Program-made: the position numbers and the translations under genes
Notes under the pieces: model-generated
Told to the model about the DNA's origin: nothing
The model's database searches: none
Seen by the model: the letters and a program-made list of their open reading frames with translations, nothing else
In this document: positions 27,601 to 35,403 of the stretch, in pieces
Position numbering within the stretch: the stretch's first letter is position 1
Layout: the number at the start of each line of letters is the position of its first letter
Origin: JAOTZA01 sp965224065
Lineage (GTDB): Bacteria; Acidobacteriota; Thermoanaerobaculia; Multivoradales; JAHEKO01
Direction of reading: 5' to 3'
Length of the DNA stretch: 64,000 bases
Assembly (NCBI GenBank): GCA_965224065.1
Contig: CBDCYF010000005.1
Coordinates: 1,426,001-1,490,000, forward strand

Positions 27601-27975
27601 CATCTGCGCAAGGCCGCGCTCGACACCCCAGCCGGCAGCCCCTCGTGGCTCGACCGGATCGAGCGGATCGAGACCCGGCTGGACGACCTTCGCGTCGAGC
27701 TCGAGGGCGACTCGACCGTCTCCTCGCGCTCCGAGCCGACGCCTCCGTCGATTCTCCAGAGAGTCGGCCGGTCGATCCGCCGGGTCTGGACCTCCAGCGC
27801 GGCACCGACCGCGACCCAGAAACGCGGCTACGAGATCGCCGCCGAGGCCTTCGCGCCCGTGCTCGAAGATCTCCGGGCATTGGTCGAAGAGGATTTGGAA
27901 CCGCTCGAAGGCGAGATGGAGGCGGCGGGAGCGCCCTGGACCCCGGGCCGGCTGCCGACCTGGGAGCGAGAATAG
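24664..27975 (+). CDS. Exported sortilin/VPS10-like BNR-repeat protein
   Basis: A 1103-residue protein with a signal peptide (VAVSFVVLCVLTAPTLA). The first 750 residues are a BNR/Asp-box beta-propeller: repeated YKSVDGGRSWKN, YKTTDGGETWKK, HKSTDGGETWTE, YRSVDGGANWEK and LKSTDRGRTWSS units (S-x-D-x-G-x-x-W). This is the layout of the VPS10/sortilin-type glycosyl-hydrolase-related proteins common in Bacteroidetes and Acidobacteria. The C-terminal 300 residues hold a beta domain (VVLTVRDADGEVVRRVTGPV) and a helical tail. No catalytic residues are evident. The start ATG has GAGGAG upstream. It is followed by GC-rich repeats, not a clear terminator. Confidence 0.83.
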   Translation: MKRVAVSFVVLCVLTAPTLAAKRNRPDAKDPQRALDSKLLSGLSFRAIGPALASGRISDLAVHPEHHHVWYATAASGGVWKTVNAGTTWEPIFDGQTSYSIGCITLDPNDPLTVWVGTGENNSQRSVSYGDGVYKSVDGGRSWKNMGLGESEHIGRIVVDPRDSNVVFVAAQGPLWRAGGDRGLYKTTDGGETWKKVLDIDEHTGANEVWLDPRDPDVLYASTYQRRRRTWTLIDGGPGSGVHKSTDGGETWTELTQGLPSEDMGKIGLAVSPVDPDVIYAVIESLGDKSGTYRSVDGGANWEKRSTYQSSSPQYYNELIPDPHDVDRVYSNDTWLHVTEDGGKTFSKVPERAKHVDNHALWIDPDDADHLVAGCDGGIYETWDRGEHWDFKANLPITQFYKITADNALPFYNVYGGTQDNSTLGGPSRTTSEHGITNREWFVTVGGDGFKPGVDPENPDIVYSQSQYGNLVRVDLASGEIVDIKPQTEPGEDPARWNWASAFLISPHSPARIYFASQRLYRSEDRGNSWRPVSGDLTRNLDRNRLEVMGRVWGVDTVAKNRSTSFYGTIVSATESPLVEDLLYAGTDGGLIQVSENGGESWREVDGLPGVPGFPGFPKAAYVSDLEASRHDADTVFATLDNHKSGDFKPYVLKSTDRGRTWSSISGDLPERGSVHTLAEDPAVPTLLFAGTEFGVFVTVDGGVHWTQLDAGIPPIAVRDLVIQEREGDLVAGTFGRGFFILDDYTPLRALSEEALAAGAILFEPRRTWMFMKSYPLGYNNVAFLGDSFYSAPNPPLGAVFTYFLKDGLESLEKRRQKADKEKREGGDPVYYPSWDELRAEDRAEDPAVVLTVRDADGEVVRRVTGPVGKGLHRVSWDLRYPPSSPSSLKEPTRSPFSRAPMGPMALPGNYTVSLAKHVDGEWTELSGPVSFETVPVGHASLPIGDRAESLAFHRKTARLQRAAMAAARVAGEVQTRIDHLRKAALDTPAGSPSWLDRIERIETRLDDLRVELEGDSTVSSRSEPTPPSILQRVGRSIRRVWTSSAAPTATQKRGYEIAAEAFAPVLEDLRALVEEDLEPLEGEMEAAGAPWTPGRLPTWERE

Positions 27976-27983
27976 ACCCTGCC

Positions 27984-28225
27984 AGGCGGGGGCAAGCCCC
28001 GCCCCTACTTCGGCAGGAAGGCTGTCGCTCCAACTCGAGCTGTAGGGGCCGGGCTTGTCCCGGCCCGTGGTCGGCGGGCCCGGTGTGGTGGGCGGGGGCA
28101 AGCCCCGCCCCTACACAAATGAAGCGGCCGCCGCCTCTGGCGGCCGGGCGATCAATATGGCGCGACGACGGCTGGCAGAGACGCCAGCCGCTTCAAGAGC
28201 TGGAGCGAAGGGCGACCTCGAGGCG
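27984..28225. repeat. Cluster of GC-rich dispersed palindromic repeats
   Basis: Three copies of a palindromic unit: GGCGGGGGCAAGCCCCGCCC followed by CTAC at about 27985-28008 and 28091-28114, and an inverted form (GTAGGGGCCGGGCTTGTCCC, then GGCCC) at 28042-28066. Bases 28197-28225 (GAGCTGGAGCGAAGGGCGAC, then CTCGAGGCG) recur with two mismatches at 38730-38758. The cluster lies between convergent genes and abuts the stop codon of the SLC13 gene. It may contribute to transcript ending. No gene is supported in 27976-28226. Confidence 0.75.
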
Positions 28226-28226
28226 C

Positions 28227-30572
28227 CTAGAGCGGAAAAAACACCGGGATCAGCAGCACCATCAGCGCCAGCAGCACGATAGTGAGCGGTGTTCCGACCT
28301 TGAGGTAGTCACTCGAGCGGTAGCCACCGGCGCCCATGACCAGGAGGTTGGCTTTGTGGCTGAACGGGGTCATAAACGCGGCCGAGGCGGCGACACTGAC
28401 CGCCATCATCATCGGGTACGGGCTGATCCCCAGATCCTCTGCCGTCTGGAGGACTACCGGCGCCATCAGCACCACCGCCGGTGCCCCGTCCAGACCCTGG
28501 CTGAGCAGGCTCGCCATGACGACCAGGGCCGCCAGGGTCGCATAGTTGCCAAGCGGCCCCGCGACTTGGGACACGCTCGAGGCCAGGAGCTGGGCCGCGC
28601 CGGTGCGCTCCATGGCCAATCCGACGGGCAGCACGGCCGCAACCAGAAAAATCGCTTTCCATTCGATAGCCCGGTAGGCCTCCTTCATGGATAGCGCGCC
28701 GGCCAGCACGACGAGGGACGCCGCGGTGAAGGCGGCGACGTGGATCGGCTGGAAACCACCCGCCACCAACACGATCATCGCCGCAAGACAGGCAAACGCC
28801 CACTTCGCCTTGTGGGTCCGCCTCGGGGCCTGGTCGGCTTGCGACAGGACCACAAAGTCGGGGTCGCGGGCCAGCCGGCGGATCTTGTCGCGGGGGCCGT
28901 GGAGCAACAGGGCGTCGCCAAACCGCAGCGCCTCCAAGGTCAGGTCCATGTGAACCGGCTTGCCTTCCCTCCACAGCGCCAGCGCCAGCAGACCGTAGCG
29001 ATCCCGGAAGTCGAGCTCCGCCAGCGTTCGGCCGACCACCGAGGAGCGGGGCGCGACGGCCGCCTCGACCATCCCGACGTCCTCGGTCTCGAGGAGTTTT
29101 TCCTCCGACCCGCGCACCAGCTCGACGTCCCCTAACTCGACCAGACTGTTGATCATCTCGGGCTCCGCCGTCACCAGTAGACGGTCTCCCTCCTCCAGCA
29201 CCTCCCCGGCCTTCGGAGCCAGCCGAGTCTCGTTACCCCGCACCAGGCCGGCGACCGTCAGACCCGTAAGCTCGCTCAAACGGCTGTTGGCGATGGTCGA
29301 GCCCGCGAGTGGGGAGTTTTCGGGAACGTGGATCGCAAAGAGTTGATCGCCCAACTCGCGGATGGCGTCGAACCCGAGCCCGAGTACCTCCAGATCGGCG
29401 GACACGTCGGTGGAGTCCGCGAACTCGTCGAGGCTCTCCCGTTTGCCGATACCCAGGAGCTCGTCGCCGGGCTCCAGAATCTCTTCGGCCAGATGGGTGC
29501 GGTAGAGAAGCCCTGCTCGCCGTACCGCGATCACCACGGCTCCGAATCTCTGCCGGAAACCCAGCTCGCGCAGGCTTCGGCCGAGAAGCTCGGAACTCTC
29601 CGGCAGGCGAAACCGCACCCCGCCCACTCCCTGCATCACGGCCGGCACCTCTTCCGGCCGCGTGGCCTCCACCTCCAGCCGCTGGAGGTGCAAAAGCCTC
29701 TCGAAGTCTTCCACCGCGCCGTCCACAAAGAGGACATCGCCTCCCCGGATCACCGCGTCCCCTTCGGGCGCCAGCCGGCGTGTGCCGTCGCGCAGGATCG
29801 CCAGAACCTTGACACCGAGGGTGTTGCCCAAACGCGTGGCCGCCAGGCTCTTGCCGTCGAGCGGCGAGTCGTTGGAAATCCTGAGCGAAAAAAGCCTCTC
29901 CTGGAGTTGGTAGACCTGGCTCAGCTCGCCCCTGGTAACCGTGGCGCCGCCCCGGTCCTCGCGGGCCGGCAGCAGCTTGCGGCCCACTGTCACCATAAAG
30001 AGAGTCCCGACAGCCAGCAGGGCCAGGCCGATGGGGGTGAAGTCAAAAAGCGAGAACGGCTCGAGCCCGCGCTCGGAGAGCACCTGGGCGGCCAGGATGT
30101 TGGGCGGCGTCCCGACCAGGGTCGTCGTGCCGCCGAGGATGGCGCCAAAGGCCAGCGGCATAAAGAGACGCGACGGCGCCAGCCCCGCGCGACGGGCGAT
30201 AGAGGCCACCGCCGGCATCAACACCGCGGTCGCAGCGATGTTGTTCATGAACGCCGACAGCACCCCGGCGGTCAGCATCAAGACGACGATGAGCCGGGTC
30301 TCGCTGCTGCCGACGATCTTGTGGATGCGGCCGCCAATCATGTCGGCGACCCCGGTCTCGAGCAGCGCCGCCCCGACGATAAAGACCGACAGCATGGTGA
30401 TCACTGCCGGTGAAGAGAACCCGGTAAAGGCCTCTCCCGGCTCGAGATACCCGCCAAAGACCAGGATCACCAGCCCCAGGAACGCCGTCAGGTCGACCGG
30501 CAGCTTCTCGGTCAGAAACAGATAGACCATCCCTCCCAGGAGGGCGAAGAGGAATGCGATCTGGACCGTCAC
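28227..30572 (-). CDS. SLC13-family anion transporter with four RCK_C (TrkA-C) domains
   Basis: A 781-residue membrane protein. The N-terminal helices have the SLC13/ion-transporter signatures FTGFSSPAVITMLSVFIVG, LSAFMNNIAATAVLMPAV and ILGGTTTLVGTPPNILAA. After about residue 200 comes a soluble block of four RCK_C-like units (starting near ERLFSLRISNDSPLDGKSLA, VRFRLPESSELLGRSL, LFAIHVPENSPLAGSTI and GMVEAAVAPRSSVVGRTL), then the second half of the transporter (MVLVAGGFQPIHVAA onward). It likely carries sulfate or dicarboxylate with Na+, gated by ligand binding to the RCK_C block. Relatives with two such domains are common; four are fewer. It ends in the repeat cluster. Confidence 0.85.
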   Translation of the reverse strand: MTVQIAFLFALLGGMVYLFLTEKLPVDLTAFLGLVILVFGGYLEPGEAFTGFSSPAVITMLSVFIVGAALLETGVADMIGGRIHKIVGSSETRLIVVLMLTAGVLSAFMNNIAATAVLMPAVASIARRAGLAPSRLFMPLAFGAILGGTTTLVGTPPNILAAQVLSERGLEPFSLFDFTPIGLALLAVGTLFMVTVGRKLLPAREDRGGATVTRGELSQVYQLQERLFSLRISNDSPLDGKSLAATRLGNTLGVKVLAILRDGTRRLAPEGDAVIRGGDVLFVDGAVEDFERLLHLQRLEVEATRPEEVPAVMQGVGGVRFRLPESSELLGRSLRELGFRQRFGAVVIAVRRAGLLYRTHLAEEILEPGDELLGIGKRESLDEFADSTDVSADLEVLGLGFDAIRELGDQLFAIHVPENSPLAGSTIANSRLSELTGLTVAGLVRGNETRLAPKAGEVLEEGDRLLVTAEPEMINSLVELGDVELVRGSEEKLLETEDVGMVEAAVAPRSSVVGRTLAELDFRDRYGLLALALWREGKPVHMDLTLEALRFGDALLLHGPRDKIRRLARDPDFVVLSQADQAPRRTHKAKWAFACLAAMIVLVAGGFQPIHVAAFTAASLVVLAGALSMKEAYRAIEWKAIFLVAAVLPVGLAMERTGAAQLLASSVSQVAGPLGNYATLAALVVMASLLSQGLDGAPAVVLMAPVVLQTAEDLGISPYPMMMAVSVAASAAFMTPFSHKANLLVMGAGGYRSSDYLKVGTPLTIVLLALMVLLIPVFFPL

Positions 30573-30597
30573 ACGCCGAGTGTAGCGGGCGTGGGCG

Positions 30598-31053
30598 TCA
30601 GGAGGCCGGCTCCTCTGCGTAGTAGCGGCGGACGCGCTCGCGTATGGTGTCTTCTTCGGTCAGCGAGAAGGGTATCCAGGCCAATCCGTCGATCTCCGCA
30701 AAGTGCAGGTCCGCCGACAGGAGGTCGGCTCCGGTCTCGACAACCTGCGCGGCGATCCAGAGATCGTTGGCCGGGATCCTTCGACCCTTTTTCCGTAGGA
30801 CCGAGGCGAGGCGAGCGAACCGATCGGCCGTCGTCGAGGTGATCGGCACCGGTTCGACCTTCGGATTCGACATAAACGCCTCAAACCGAGCCATATTCTC
30901 GTCCAGGCGACTACCGCCTCGGAAACCGTACTGGAGCTCAGCCGCGACGATGGGCGACATGAGGATCCGCTGGGCTTCGCGCACCCGCGACACGACCTCG
31001 CGATGACCTTGCATCAACACCGTGTAGGCGTTGGTATCTAGCAACAACCTCAT
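30598..31053 (-). CDS. vapC: PIN-domain toxin, VapC-like ribonuclease
   Basis: A 151-residue PIN-domain protein. Acidic active-site residues are visible in LLLDTNAY (Asp near the N-terminus), AAELQYG (Glu) and IPANDLWIAA (Asp), with a further candidate in LLSADLHFAEI. VapC toxins cut tRNA or rRNA and are blocked by their antitoxin. Its start overlaps the stop of the antitoxin gene by four bases (ATGA), the usual arrangement. The product is slightly long for the family because of the C-terminal tail (ERVRRYYAEEPAS). Confidence 0.88.
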   Translation of the reverse strand: MRLLLDTNAYTVLMQGHREVVSRVREAQRILMSPIVAAELQYGFRGGSRLDENMARFEAFMSNPKVEPVPITSTTADRFARLASVLRKKGRRIPANDLWIAAQVVETGADLLSADLHFAEIDGLAWIPFSLTEEDTIRERVRRYYAEEPAS

Positions 31054-31331
31054 TCCCAGAGATCGTCATCGACGCGCTCGAAGACCTCGATGGCTTCCAA
31101 CAGCTCCCTGCCCTCCTCTTCGGTCCACACACCAAAAAACTTGTCGAGAGCGTTGCCGATCGGACCACCGAGGTCGTCGTCACCTGCTCGTGAGGACGGA
31201 GGGGCGAGTCCCGCGCCACGCCGCATCAAAAGGAGCGCCGCCCGGTTGAGCGACAGCGAACGCTCTCGGGCCAGCTCACGGAGCTTGGTCTCCAGCTCGG
31301 GATCGAATCCCCTCAGGGTCAGTTGCTTCAT
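31050..31331 (-). CDS. vapB: VapB/FitA-like ribbon-helix-helix antitoxin
   Basis: A 93-residue protein. The N-terminus (MKQLTLRGFDPELETKLRELARERSLSLNRA) has the strand-helix-helix pattern of an RHH DNA-binding domain. The acidic C-terminus (GVWTEEEGRELLEAIEVFERVDDDLWE) would neutralise the toxin. It is the first gene of the pair, coupled to vapC by an ATGA overlap. A symmetric operator lies 27 bp upstream of the start, consistent with autoregulation by the antitoxin-toxin complex. Confidence 0.85.
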   Translation of the reverse strand: MKQLTLRGFDPELETKLRELARERSLSLNRAALLLMRRGAGLAPPSSRAGDDDLGGPIGNALDKFFGVWTEEEGRELLEAIEVFERVDDDLWE

Positions 31332-31357
31332 GGCGATTTCCGGCTTTCGAACTCCGA

Positions 31358-31384
31358 TGACTCAAAATGAGTCACTTTGAGTCA
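31358..31384 (-). promoter_or_regulatory. VapBC operator with three half-sites
   Basis: TGACTCA (31358-31364) and TGAGTCA (31368-31374) form a perfect 7-3-7 inverted repeat. A third TGAGTCA (31378-31384) follows at the same 10-bp spacing, about one helical turn. The site ends 27 bp from the antitoxin start codon, as expected for RHH-type autoregulation. Confidence 0.7.
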
Positions 31385-31468
31385 TTCTAGAAAAAGTCCA
31401 GTAGCCGGTCAAATCCCCCCAGGGCCGGTAGGAACGAGGCTCACGAGACCCGTTTAACCGAGAGCCGC

Positions 31469-31652
31469 CTAGCCTGGATTGTTCATGACGCCGGGAGCAG
31501 CTTGCGAGAAGCGGTCATCAGATCGAGCCAACCGCAGCAAGGAGCGCCGCAGGCATACTTGCAGTATGTCGAGGACGCGACGAGCGAGGACGGCCCGAGA
31601 TGGCGGGCGATTCTCGCTAAATGCCTTGGCGCTCATGAACAATCCAGGCTAG
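31469..31652. mobile_element. 184-bp MITE-like element with 20-bp perfect inverted ends
   Basis: Bases 31469-31488 (CTAGCCTGGATTGTTCATGA) and 31633-31652 are exact reverse complements. The outer CTAG at each end could be a target duplication, leaving 16-bp ends. The inside has no coding capacity but holds a small palindrome (CATACT TGC AGTATG, 31554-31568). This is the layout of a non-autonomous insertion element mobilised by a transposase encoded elsewhere. The right end supplies the stop codon of the adjacent exported-protein gene. Apart from the operator, 31332-31468 shows no gene. Confidence 0.75.
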
Positions 31653-32650
31653 AGCTGGTCGCAGCGTGGGTCCATGTTGCAGCCGACCAGACGCACCACC
31701 GACTTGCCGGCGACCTCCAAAAATACGCCCACGCCCGGCGCATAGTATTTGAGCTCGCGGCCGCCGGGCTCTGTGAGGTTGAACTCGCGGGTCACCACGC
31801 AGTCGCCGTCGCAGAAGAGGTTCGCCAGATCTTGGGGCACCCGCCGGTCGAGACCGCTGCCGTCCCCAAAACTGTACGAGGTCGACACCACTTCGGCCCC
31901 GTCCTCGGCATCCCCGAGGGCGAACTCCTGCCGATAGATCTGCCCCACCTGCGGATTACCGAGCATGGCGATGCCCGCCTTGGCCCCCTCGACGCCGTGC
32001 TTGAACGAGCCATCGATCGACACCAGTTCGGCCTCGCGCGGGTTGTCGCCCTTGAAATACTCGTAGTCCTTGGCGTTCTCTCCGCAGTAGTAGACATCGC
32101 CGTTGTTGGCGATCGCGTACCAGTCGTCGGTGTCCTCGATCAGCTCGCCATCTTCCGAGACCACATCGTTGACCACGATGCAGTTCACCCCGGCAACACG
32201 CTTGGTGGCCGGGAGCACCTCGACCACGATGGTCTCACCATCGCCTTCGAGCACCCATTGATGGCCCGGGGTCAGCAACCAGTAGGGGTTGGTGTCGTCA
32301 AAACGGTTGGTGAACTGGCTGCGCTCGAAAGGCGGGTCGTAGAAGCGCTCGCCCGACGCAGCACAGAACTCCATTCTGCCGGCATGAATATCGGCACACT
32401 CATCCTCCCCGTCCTCGAACTCCTCGCGCGCATCGGCCAGACAGCCCTCCCGTTCACCGACGCTCGAGATGTGCGCGCAGATCGCCCGCGACTCCAACCA
32501 ATTGTCCTTCAGATCGAACTTGCAAGCCTTGCGGGCCAGCTTGGCCGATTTCTCGCACGGCCCAGCCTCTGAGGGTTGGGGCGCCGCCATCGCCCCTGCG
32601 AGCAACAAGAATACGGGGGCTAGGGCTCGAAACGAAACTTTCGCAAACAT
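31649..32650 (-). CDS. Exported cysteine-containing protein of unknown function
   Basis: A 333-residue protein. ATG 32650 has AGGAGA six bases upstream and starts a signal peptide (AKVSFRALAPVFLLLAGAMA). The mature N-terminal part (residues about 28-85) has six regularly placed cysteines (GPCEKSAKLARKACKFDL; AICAHISSVGEREGCL; ECADIHAGRMEFC), likely a small disulfide-bonded helical unit. The rest is beta-rich (YWLLTPGHQWVLEGDG; GDVYYCGENAKDYEYF). I do not recognise the family. The stop codon lies within the terminal repeat of the MITE-like element, so the original C-terminus may have been replaced by the last few residues (MDPRCDQL). Confidence 0.75.
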   Translation of the reverse strand: MFAKVSFRALAPVFLLLAGAMAAPQPSEAGPCEKSAKLARKACKFDLKDNWLESRAICAHISSVGEREGCLADAREEFEDGEDECADIHAGRMEFCAASGERFYDPPFERSQFTNRFDDTNPYWLLTPGHQWVLEGDGETIVVEVLPATKRVAGVNCIVVNDVVSEDGELIEDTDDWYAIANNGDVYYCGENAKDYEYFKGDNPREAELVSIDGSFKHGVEGAKAGIAMLGNPQVGQIYRQEFALGDAEDGAEVVSTSYSFGDGSGLDRRVPQDLANLFCDGDCVVTREFNLTEPGGRELKYYAPGVGVFLEVAGKSVVRLVGCNMDPRCDQL

Positions 32651-32762
32651 AATTCTCTCCTTGTTGGCGCTCCGCGCCTTGTTGGGCTCGCGCGGCGTCC
32701 ACCGACATCCCACGCGCTTGCCGTGTTGGATGCCGGGAAGGAGAGAATCCTTCGTTGGAAAG

Positions 32763-33431
32763 CTAGACTGCTTTGGCCTTCAGCAGCACCTCGACCCGGC
32801 GGTTCCGCTGCCGGCCCGCCTCGGTCTCGTTCGACGCCACCGGGTAGCCCTCCCCCATGCCCAGAGTCGACAGGCGCGCCGGAGCCACCGCGCGGCTCAC
32901 GAGGTGATTGCCAACCGCGGTTGCGCGTCGCTCCGACAGCTCCTGGTTGTGCTGCTCGCTACCGGTCGAGTCGGTATGTCCTTGGACGACGATCGCCGTT
33001 TTTGGAAACTCGTTGAGAATCGAGGCCGTTTCATCAAGCGTGTCGCGGCCGCCGTCCTCGATCACCGCTGAGTCGACGGCGAACAGGACGTTCGAGTCGA
33101 ACCGCACGAGAAGAGTGTTGCGGCTAACCCGCTCGACAGTGGTCCCGGGGATGCGGGCGAAGCGCTCCTCCTGCTTGTCCATATAGAGACCCACGCCGGC
33201 GCCGATCCCGGCGCCGATCGCCGCCCCGGCGAGAATCTCATCGGCTTCACGCTCGCCTTTCAGGACCGCCGCGGCAGCGCCCGCCGCGGCACCATACCCG
33301 GCCCCCTTTCGCGTCTTGTCACGACGGGTCGCCTCCGTATCGCCCCGAAACCACGAGCAACCGGTGAAAAACGCAAAACTCGACAACAAGAGTACGACGG
33401 CAACGTGCCGACTTGCCAGGTGACGACTCAA
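32763..33431 (-). CDS. OmpA-family peptidoglycan-associated lipoprotein
   Basis: A 222-residue protein. The start is a TTG at 33431 with AGGAGG six bases upstream, giving a short basic N-terminus and lipobox LSSFAFFTGC (Cys 25). An in-frame start further upstream would add 33 residues in front of the signal peptide and is unlikely. Residues 45-85 are Gly/Ala-rich (YGAAAGAAAAVLKG; AAIGAGIGAGVGLYMD), as in glycine-zipper outer-membrane lipoproteins. The C-terminal OmpA domain has VVQGHTDSTGSEQHN and LSERRATAVGNHLV, including the Asp and Arg that bind diaminopimelate in peptidoglycan. It probably tethers the outer membrane to the cell wall. Confidence 0.88.
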   Translation of the reverse strand: MSRHLASRHVAVVLLLSSFAFFTGCSWFRGDTEATRRDKTRKGAGYGAAAGAAAAVLKGEREADEILAGAAIGAGIGAGVGLYMDKQEERFARIPGTTVERVSRNTLLVRFDSNVLFAVDSAVIEDGGRDTLDETASILNEFPKTAIVVQGHTDSTGSEQHNQELSERRATAVGNHLVSRAVAPARLSTLGMGEGYPVASNETEAGRQRNRRVEVLLKAKAV

Positions 33432-33608
33432 TTCAATCCTCCTTGTTCGGACCGGGCCAAATTTCCGGGCGCGCACCGAATCCGGAAAAACCGCGCGGGT
33501 TTCGGAGCACAGACGGCTCAGCCGCCTCACGCCCGAGGCTCAAAGTGCAAGCTCTGTGCCCTTGTTTTCAGGATCAGGCAGGCGTGCGCGGATGGCCTTC
33601 GCTCGACC

Positions 33609-35366
33609 TCAGGGCACAGTGACTTCCGCCACCCGTGAGTAATCCGAGAATCGGCTGCCCCGCTTGCCTCGGACCCGGAAGAAATAGGTGACGCCCGACT
33701 GAATCTCGGTGAAGGTGGCTCGGGTCGTGTTTGCCGGAAGAACCAACGCGAGGCGCCACTCTTCTCCCGCCGGCCTGACCCATACCTGGAACTTGATCTC
33801 GGCAGGCGACGTATCGCGCCACCGCAAAGCGACTGCGTCCGGGATGACTCTTGCCTTGAGCTTCTTGGGAGCTGTCAGCGCGGTCGGCATGACTACGCTC
33901 GCTTGGTTCGAAAAAGCCGACTGGTCCTGATTTCTCAGCGCTCGCACTTGGAAGGTGTAGGTCGTCTCGGGCTTGGCTTCCGACCATAAGATATTCCGCG
34001 TTCCCGCTGTTTCCGTGCGCCAGAGTCTGAGCGCACCGCCGCCGATCTTTCTCCAAATCTCGAACGCCGTTTCGTCCCGTGAGTTGTCCTTCCACCGCAG
34101 CCGTAGTTTCGTCGGGCCAGTGGACCATGCGACAAGCTCGCTGGGGGCAGCCACACCGGTCGGCCTGGGTGGCGCCGAGCCGCCTCCACCGCCGTCATCT
34201 TTGTAGAGAAATCGCAGAGCACTCAAATCGTCATTCCGGATGCTCGCGCCACGCCCGTCAAAGTGAGCCTCCGCTCTCATGGTGGCGTTGTCGCTCTGAG
34301 AGTGGCCGATACCGAGCGTGTGCCCCAGTTCGTGGGTGAAGACTTCGGCTGCGGACCGCATGTCGCCAAACAGACATTCTGCGCCGTCGTTGACCACAAC
34401 GTCGCCTTCGACAAGCCTGCGGTAGTTGACGCCGCGCACGGTTCCGCGACCCGAAGTCCATCCCCCGCCGCCCGCAATCACGCCCCCGACAGAACAGTCG
34501 AATCGACCCGGCATCTCCCCGTTGGGGTCGCCAAAGACAATGGCATTCACGCCATCCGATCGGGTGAAGCCGCCCGTCGCCCCGGTCGAGCCTCCGTATA
34601 CGAGGCTGACTCTCGTTCCACCTTGCGAGCTCCAAACCGCCAGGGCGGAACGAAAAGCTCCGAGCGTTCCGCCAGAACCAGCCGAGCGGAACCGCCAGGA
34701 AACGTCGGAGCCGTCGTCGAAACCAAACCAGCGAATCGGATCGCCCTTGACCCGCAGCAGGGTGAACTTCGACCCCGGTGCAGATCTATCTTCCACAAAA
34801 TAATCCGCCGGGCGGTCTACGCCGCGCACTCGATCGGTCAACCATGCTGCAAACCCCTCGAACTCGCGCGTGACGTCGCGCGTCGCGGACAAGCTACGGT
34901 CCAACAGCCGCGCTTCCTCGAAAGAGCGAACCGCGAGGGTGTCGCCTCCGGCGCCTTGCACGGCAAAGGCTCCCAAAGCGCCATGGAGAACGCCAAAAGT
35001 CCCGTCTCGGTTCTTGACAAGAAAGAGCAACAGATCATCGCCCGTTTCGAAGGAAGGGCCGCCTTTGAGAACCAGCTCGGTCCCGGCTGAGGATGTCCCT
35101 CCGGGAAGCCCCACCACAAACAAGCTGGATTGCGGGTTGCCTTTGATCAGCCGCTTCGACACCGCGGTGAACTCCGTTCGCGGCGCAGCCCCCTGCCTCG
35201 CCGGCAGTTCCTGAAGCAGGGTCACTCTTGCGACGACATCGGCCTGTGAAAGAAGCGCACCATCCGGCATCAACACGTAGGTCGTAGACCAAGCCAGGCG
35301 CGGCAGTACCAAGAACACGGCCGCCAAAAGGACGGCCTTTCGAAGTTCCGAACGGAAACCTGTCAT
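33609..35366 (-). CDS. Exported matrixin-like metalloprotease with two fibronectin type III domains
   Basis: A 585-residue protein with a signal peptide (KAVLLAAVFLVLPRLAWS). The start is ATG 35366, six bases after a GGGGGG Shine-Dalgarno run, not the TTG two codons earlier. Residues about 210-385 are a matrixin-type zinc protease: HELGHTLGIGH (about 342-352) gives the three zinc histidines and the catalytic Glu, followed by NATM as a probable Met-turn. Two fibronectin III modules (about 400-490 and 495-585) follow, beginning PSELVAWSTGPTKLRLRW and PKKLKARVIPDAVALRW. The N-terminal 200 residues may be a propeptide-like domain. It probably cleaves extracellular protein. Confidence 0.85.
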   Translation of the reverse strand: MTGFRSELRKAVLLAAVFLVLPRLAWSTTYVLMPDGALLSQADVVARVTLLQELPARQGAAPRTEFTAVSKRLIKGNPQSSLFVVGLPGGTSSAGTELVLKGGPSFETGDDLLLFLVKNRDGTFGVLHGALGAFAVQGAGGDTLAVRSFEEARLLDRSLSATRDVTREFEGFAAWLTDRVRGVDRPADYFVEDRSAPGSKFTLLRVKGDPIRWFGFDDGSDVSWRFRSAGSGGTLGAFRSALAVWSSQGGTRVSLVYGGSTGATGGFTRSDGVNAIVFGDPNGEMPGRFDCSVGGVIAGGGGWTSGRGTVRGVNYRRLVEGDVVVNDGAECLFGDMRSAAEVFTHELGHTLGIGHSQSDNATMRAEAHFDGRGASIRNDDLSALRFLYKDDGGGGGSAPPRPTGVAAPSELVAWSTGPTKLRLRWKDNSRDETAFEIWRKIGGGALRLWRTETAGTRNILWSEAKPETTYTFQVRALRNQDQSAFSNQASVVMPTALTAPKKLKARVIPDAVALRWRDTSPAEIKFQVWVRPAGEEWRLALVLPANTTRATFTEIQSGVTYFFRVRGKRGSRFSDYSRVAEVTVP

Positions 35367-35403
35367 TTTCAACCCCCCATTGCGTACGATCTTTGCTCCG
35401 AGT

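Noticed and set aside
31502..32572. Plus-strand frame opposite the exported cysteine-containing protein
   Set aside because: The minus-strand gene has signal peptide, ribosome-binding site and regular cysteines; the plus frame begins inside the MITE-like element.
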